DNA of 64,000 bases from Streptomyces sp. R33 (GTDB taxonomy: Bacteria > Actinomycetota > Actinomycetes > Streptomycetales > Streptomycetaceae). Location: the NCBI RefSeq assembly GCF_041200175.1, contig NZ_CP165727.1:2046001-2110000 (forward strand), written 5' to 3'. The notes under the pieces are model-generated. The model searched no databases, was not told the DNA's origin, and worked only from the letters and a program-made list of their open reading frames with translations. Made by a program: the position numbers and the translations under genes. Below, piece by piece: positions 60,380-64,000 of the stretch (positions are counted from its first letter, which is position 1; every line of letters starts with the position of its first letter).

Positions 60380-61041
60380 CAGATGTTCCCGGCGCCGGGG
60401 GTGTAGGCCGGGGAGATCACCACTTGCTCGGTGACCAGCGTTCCGCATTTCACCAGGCCGCTGAAGGTGGCCAGCGGGGCATTGACCGCCACCACGGGCG
60501 CCTTGACGTCGACGGACACGTTCGCCTGGACCTCCACGGCGGTCGGCGTCAGCCGCACCACGCAGCCGCCGCTGTGCCGGATCGTCACCTGCTGGGTGGC
60601 GTCGTCGAGGGTCACCTCGTGGCCGGACGCCATGGTGATCCGCACCTTGGCCGCGCCCCGGGAGTCGTCGAACTCCAGCCGGCTGCCGGCCCTCGACCGC
60701 AGGGCGCGCAGGTTGTTGGCGTCCTCCGGCCCGTGCGGCAGCGCGGTGCGGCCGTTCCAGGCCGCGCCGAGTACGTACGGGCGGCGCGGGTTGCCCGCCT
60801 CGAACGCGACGACGACCTGGCTGCCCACCTCGGGCAGCACCAGCAGGCCCTGCTCGTCGTCGGCGTACGGGGAGCAGAGCGTGGCCCAGGCGCGTACGTC
60901 GCGGTCGCCGTCCCTGCCGAGCCAGGGGAAGCGCACCTCGACCCGGCCGAGCCGCCTCTCGTCCACGATGTCGGTGACGAACGCCGGGTAGACGCCGAAG
61001 TATCCGGGGGCGGAACCGTCCGCGGGAGCGGGCAGGGACAT
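60376..61041 (-). CDS. Baseplate spike, gpV/VgrG-C-like
   Basis: 221 aa. Typical gpV/gp5 OB-fold: PAFVTDIVDERRLGRVEVRF, DVRAWATLCSPYADDEQGLL, LPEVGSQVVVAFEAGNPRRPYV, and LGAAWNG. This is followed by a repeated beta-helix (VTLDDATQQVTIRHSGGCVV; NVSVDVKAPVVAVNAPLATF) that would make the piercing spike. It ends TPGAGNIW. The ATG overlaps the hub stop (TGATG). With the preceding gene it makes the split form of VgrG. Confidence 0.9.
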   Translation of the reverse strand: MSLPAPADGSAPGYFGVYPAFVTDIVDERRLGRVEVRFPWLGRDGDRDVRAWATLCSPYADDEQGLLVLPEVGSQVVVAFEAGNPRRPYVLGAAWNGRTALPHGPEDANNLRALRSRAGSRLEFDDSRGAAKVRITMASGHEVTLDDATQQVTIRHSGGCVVRLTPTAVEVQANVSVDVKAPVVAVNAPLATFSGLVKCGTLVTEQVVISPAYTPGAGNIW

Positions 61042-62126
61042 CACACCACCTCGTTCAGGCTGGAGCGTTCGGCGTCGAAGCGGGTGCGGAAACCGCGGTC
61101 CGCGTCGAAGGTGTGCCGGATCCGGGTGACGTAGTACCCGTCCCCTTCGAACGGCGCGCCGACCGAGCGCAGGGTGAGCCTGCCCCCGACGACGAGATCG
61201 GGGCTGCCGTTGGTGGTGCCCGCGACGGTCACGAACCGGCGGCCGCGGCGCAGCATTTCGGCGCGCGCCCAGGTTCCGGCCTCCTCGGCGGTCAGGGCGG
61301 CCTCCCGGACGCGCAGGCTGGTGCCGGGCCCCAGTGCCCGGGCCAGGAGTCCGGCCCCGGTGCGGCCTGCGGCGGTCTCCGCCTCGACGACCTCGGGGCC
61401 GGCCCGTTCGTCGACGACCTCGCGGCGGTCGGCGTCGTAGCCGGTGACGACGACCTCGCTGCGCTGGTGGGCCAGGTCGGCGGCGAGCCGGACCGACATC
61501 AGCTCGCTGCCGTAGACGAGGGTCTGCGGGGTCGAACCGCGGCTGCCGCGGGGGCGGAAGTGCAGGGTCCGGCCGCTGGCCCACAGTTCGGCCTGGACGA
61601 GCCGGGCCCGCTCCCGCAGGAAGGCCAGATCGCTCTGGTTGAGCTGCTGTACGACGTCGTAGCGGGGGCCGGGGACGTCCGCGTCGGCGCCGAGCCCGTG
61701 CTCGCGCGCCACCTCCTCGGCGACTCCCGCGTCGGTGGTGTCGTGGTACGTGCGCATCCGGCGGGTCATCCGCAGCCGCATCAGCGCGTCCTCGGCGTGG
61801 ACGAGGACGAGCGGCGGTTCTCCGTCGCCGAGGAGGAGTTCCAGGCCGGAGACGACGCCTTCGAAGACGTACCGCTGGCGCGAGGGCGGGCCGAGGGCGA
61901 CCCTGAGGGCGCTGCCGAGGCCGACCGTGGACCCGTCGAGGTGCCGCAGCCTGTCCTGCGGGCCCTTGGCCCCGGCGCCGACGGCGAGGAAGTGCGCGCG
62001 CAGCGTGCGCAGTCCCTCGACGCCTTCGGCGACCTCCAGGCGTACGCAGTCCCGCGCGAGGTCCCTGACGAGTGCGCCGCCCACCTCGAAGACGGGCGAG
62101 ACGACCGCGATCGCCGGCTCAGTCAT
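61041..62126 (-). CDS. Hub protein, phage late control D/gp27-like
   Basis: 361 aa. Hub-type features: LRTLRAHFLAVGAGAKG, FEGVVSGLELLLGDGEPPLV, DVVQQLNQSDLAFLRERARL and ELWASGRTLHFRPRG, and the end YYVTRIRHTFDADRGFRTRF, all as in gpD/VgrG N-terminal halves (Afp8-like). It forms the ring that holds the spike to the tube. It overlaps the tiny gene upstream by 8 bp. Confidence 0.9.
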   Translation of the reverse strand: MTEPAIAVVSPVFEVGGALVRDLARDCVRLEVAEGVEGLRTLRAHFLAVGAGAKGPQDRLRHLDGSTVGLGSALRVALGPPSRQRYVFEGVVSGLELLLGDGEPPLVLVHAEDALMRLRMTRRMRTYHDTTDAGVAEEVAREHGLGADADVPGPRYDVVQQLNQSDLAFLRERARLVQAELWASGRTLHFRPRGSRGSTPQTLVYGSELMSVRLAADLAHQRSEVVVTGYDADRREVVDERAGPEVVEAETAAGRTGAGLLARALGPGTSLRVREAALTAEEAGTWARAEMLRRGRRFVTVAGTTNGSPDLVVGGRLTLRSVGAPFEGDGYYVTRIRHTFDADRGFRTRFDAERSSLNEVV

Positions 62127-62298
62127 CGAAGCCCTCTGCGGCGACGCGGGCGGCGAGCCAGGCGGCCCGTTCGCAGGCCTCGCGGTGGTGCTCGGCGGCC
62201 GCCCACGTGCCGCCGGCCCGGTCCGCAGCGGGGGCCGGCGGGGCGGCGCCGCCCGCGGGCACGACGTCGGTGTGCAGCTCTCCGATGTACACGCTCAT
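62119..62298 (-). CDS. Tiny CIS protein (Afp6/DUF5908-like)
   Basis: 59 aa: MSVYIGELHTDVVPAGG followed by an Ala/Pro linker and WAAAEHHREACERAAWLAA. The N-terminal MxVxIxEL strand resembles the short DUF5908/Afp6 proteins encoded between Afp5 and Afp8 in eCIS loci. It is shorter than most gene callers accept but lies in a coupled operon, overlapping both neighbours by a few bases. Likely a small baseplate or hub adaptor. Confidence 0.6.
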   Translation of the reverse strand: MSVYIGELHTDVVPAGGAAPPAPAADRAGGTWAAAEHHREACERAAWLAARVAAEGFDD

Positions 62299-63635
62299 GG
62301 CGGGCCTCCTCGCGGTGTCCACCTCAGGGTGGTCGGGCCCGCGTCACGGCCGCGTTGCCGGGGAGTGTCGCAGTCGGCGGCGGCCCGGCCGGGTGCGGCG
62401 GGCGGCAGCCGCTCCCAGGGGGCGGCTGCGGGGTCGGGCGGCGGGATCTCCTCGCGCCGGGCCCGGTCGGCGAGGCTGCGGGCGCCGCCGGCCCGGACCT
62501 CCGCGAGGGTCGCGGGGTCGGCGCGGGCCCGCAGCGGTATGCCCCGGCCGTAGCCGAGGGAGCGCCGGTCGGGGACCGGTGGCGGGGCGTACCGGGCCGG
62601 TCCGGGGCGGGTCGGTTCGCGTACGGGAGGGCCCGCTGCCGCGGTCGGCACCTCGAAGCTCTGCCGGGCCCGCGCGGTGGCGGAGTCCACTCGGGCGCCC
62701 GCCACGATGTCCGCCGACGCGGCGATCCCGCCCCCGGCGCTGAGGACGAACCCGGCCGGCGCCGGATCCGCCCCGGACCCGCCGCCGGCGCCCAGGGCCG
62801 CGGCCAGGCCCCCGGCGGAGGTCGGCGCGGCGTCCCCGGCGAAGCCTGCCGAGAGGCTGATCCCGGCCGCTGCGGCGAATCCCGCCGAGACCTCCGCGCC
62901 CAGCTGGACGGCGGCACCCGCCGCCAGGGTCAGCGGACTGTCGAGCCCGCTCATCGCGCCGCGCCAGGCGGCCGGGTCCAGCCCGAGCCGGGACAGCAGC
63001 TGCTGGGCGGACTCCCCCTCCTGGGCCTGGACGACCTGCCGGGGCCGGCTGGTGCCGGACGTACCGGGCGCGGCTCCGGTGCGCCCCTCGCCGGCCTCGG
63101 TGGCGGTCCGGGCGTCGCGGGTGCCGGGGCCCTCGTCGTGCGCCTGGTACGCGAAGTTCTGCTCGACGATCGTCACCCCGACCTTGGCCCGCAGCGGGGT
63201 CCCGTCGGGCGCGAAGTGGTCGAGCTCCTCGGTGACCTGCGTGACGATGCCGTTGTAGCGGAGCGTGCCCCAGACGAACCGGACGGCGGGCGGCGGGTCG
63301 GAGGTCTTCGCCGGGGGTTCGACGAACTGCCGTACCAGGGCGGTCCAGCGGCGTACGTCGACGTACTGTCCGCCGCCGCGCTGTTCGGCGGTGTCGAATT
63401 CGAGGTCGAAGGTGAGGGTCGAGCCCTCCTGCGCGGGATGCTGGACCTTCTGGTTCCTCGTCGTCGCCCCGCCCCGGTCCACGTTGTTGTTGCGGCTGAT
63501 CCGCAGGGTGGCCGGGTTGAACTGGACGGCGAGGGGCCGGCTGTCCGCCGCCTCCTTGACGAGCGGCGGCTGGTCCTTCCCCGGCTGGGCCGTGACCGTG
63601 AGCCGCTGCAGGGTGGCGTGGACCAGGGCCGTCAC
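62295..63635 (-). CDS. CIS tube-associated protein (Afp7-like, N-terminal tube domain)
   Basis: 446 aa. The N-terminus has the family hallmark LAVQFNPATLRISRNNNV, then STLTFDLEFDTAEQRGGGQY, VRRWTALVRQFVEP, VWGTLRYNGIVTQVTEELD and LRAKVGVTIVEQNFAY. After residue 220 come a LysM-like stretch (VVQAQEGESAQQLLSRLGLD) and a long Ala/Gly-rich low-complexity tail. The tube-domain fold connects the tail tube and the hub. GTG start at 63635, overlapping the tail-tube stop. Confidence 0.85.
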   Translation of the reverse strand: MTALVHATLQRLTVTAQPGKDQPPLVKEAADSRPLAVQFNPATLRISRNNNVDRGGATTRNQKVQHPAQEGSTLTFDLEFDTAEQRGGGQYVDVRRWTALVRQFVEPPAKTSDPPPAVRFVWGTLRYNGIVTQVTEELDHFAPDGTPLRAKVGVTIVEQNFAYQAHDEGPGTRDARTATEAGEGRTGAAPGTSGTSRPRQVVQAQEGESAQQLLSRLGLDPAAWRGAMSGLDSPLTLAAGAAVQLGAEVSAGFAAAAGISLSAGFAGDAAPTSAGGLAAALGAGGGSGADPAPAGFVLSAGGGIAASADIVAGARVDSATARARQSFEVPTAAAGPPVREPTRPGPARYAPPPVPDRRSLGYGRGIPLRARADPATLAEVRAGGARSLADRARREEIPPPDPAAAPWERLPPAAPGRAAADCDTPRQRGRDAGPTTLRWTPRGGPP

Positions 63636-64000
63636 GGGGTCCGCTCCAGGCGCAGGCCCTCGTGGGCGATGTGCAGTTCCTCCACGGCTATCTCCCCCGT
63701 ACGGGCGTTGAGCGTCGGTCCGGTGATCTTCAGCGGCAGGCCCCGGACGAACGTCCAGTGCGCGACGACCCGTCGGCCCGCGGGGTCGAGCACCTCCACG
63801 TCGCCGTCGTACCGCGGGACCGGGGCGCCGCCGGCGACCATGCCGTGCAGCCAGTCCCACAGGCTCGTGTCGGCGCTCCCCCCGTCGGCGGCGATGAGCA
63901 TGCCCCGTTTGAGGACGAGCGGCTGGAGCCTGACCCGCCCCACCCGGCGCACCACTTCGTCGTTCGCGCCGCCTTGCAGGTACTCGCGTACGTCCGCCTC
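63632..64000 (-). CDS. Tail tube protein, gp19-like (partial, N-terminus beyond window)
   Basis: The last 122 residues are visible. LQPLVLKRGMLIA, LWDWLHGMVAGGAPVPRYDG, VEVLDPAGRRVVAHWTFVRG and LPLKITGPTLNARTGEIAVE-ELHIAHEGLRLE match the T4 gp19-like inner tube protein (Afp1/Afp5 type). The start lies to the right of 64000. It stops inside the start of the Afp7-like gene. The sheath and any further tube genes must be outside the window. Confidence 0.9.
   Translation of the reverse strand, partial: EADVREYLQGGANDEVVRRVGRVRLQPLVLKRGMLIAADGGSADTSLWDWLHGMVAGGAPVPRYDGDVEVLDPAGRRVVAHWTFVRGLPLKITGPTLNARTGEIAVEELHIAHEGLRLERTP

Noticed and set aside
44639..64000. Type VI secretion system or prophage interpretation
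   Set aside because: No membrane complex (TssJLM) or TssK is recognisable, and no phage head, lysis or integration genes are present in the visible part; an AAA+ ATPase and Afp7-like tube protein fit eCIS.
1..64000. tRNA, rRNA, insertion sequence and origin search by eye
   Set aside because: I saw no tRNA cloverleaf, no transposase and no DnaA-box cluster in the window.

Overview
The window is high-GC actinobacterial DNA and almost certainly comes from a Streptomyces or close relative. The evidence is the GC-rich third codon positions, frequent GTG starts, apparently leaderless starts a few bases after a TANNNT -10 box, a complete ethylmalonyl-CoA pathway cluster, several SpoIIE-type phosphatase sensors, a SARP regulator, and gene families typical of Streptomyces (DUF3376-like patatin, TAP-like hydrolase, Rv2578c-type radical SAM protein).

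Layout. 1-2205 (-): a TIR/WD40-like membrane protein that runs off the left edge. 2424-8625: small enzymes, including two GNATs, an arginase-like gene with a one-base frameshift, a DUF5107/TPR protein, two small unknown genes, and a radical SAM gene with a one-base frameshift behind a LexA box. 8738-13010: secreted TAP-like hydrolase, a 16-bp tandem repeat, a membrane acyltransferase, RidA and HEAT proteins. 13436-24483 (+): the ethylmalonyl-CoA pathway (tandem 3-hydroxyacyl-CoA dehydrogenase, TetR regulator, ccr, meaA, mcl, mch, mcd) followed by psd and pssA for phosphatidylethanolamine synthesis. 24699-27701: DNA alkylation repair (Ada-AlkA fusion and Ogt), a hypothetical gene and a Nudix hydrolase. 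28027-31504: polyprenyl-phosphate glycosyltransferase plus a large membrane protein. 32058-35530: glycerate kinase, GNAT, isochorismatase-like hydrolase and a divergent GlxA-type regulator. 35549-40463: two convergent SpoIIE/PP2C sensor phosphatases. 40508-43753: a patatin-like membrane protein lacking the catalytic serine. 43774-44568: a SARP regulator.

44639-64000 (-) is part of an extracellular-type contractile injection system (CIS/eCIS), read from the right edge leftwards. In transcription order it has: tail tube (cut by the window end), Afp7-like tube-associated protein, tiny Afp6-like protein, gpD-like hub, gpV-like spike, a membrane protein, a 901-aa modular protein with a C-terminal nuclease-like domain (candidate effector), gp25 wedge, baseplate J, tail protein I fused to a beta-propeller-like region, a tape-measure-like protein, an AAA+ ATPase and two related accessory proteins. 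Most neighbours overlap by 1-8 bases or are 1 base apart, so this is a translationally coupled operon. No capsid, terminase or integrase genes are visible, which argues against a prophage. Sheath genes must lie beyond 64000.

The most interesting item is the CIS operon with its embedded candidate toxin and membrane protein and no recognisable immunity gene. Also notable are the SARP promoter with 11-bp-spaced direct repeats, the paired operator at ccr, the LexA box, and several single-base indels that are either real gene loss or assembly errors.
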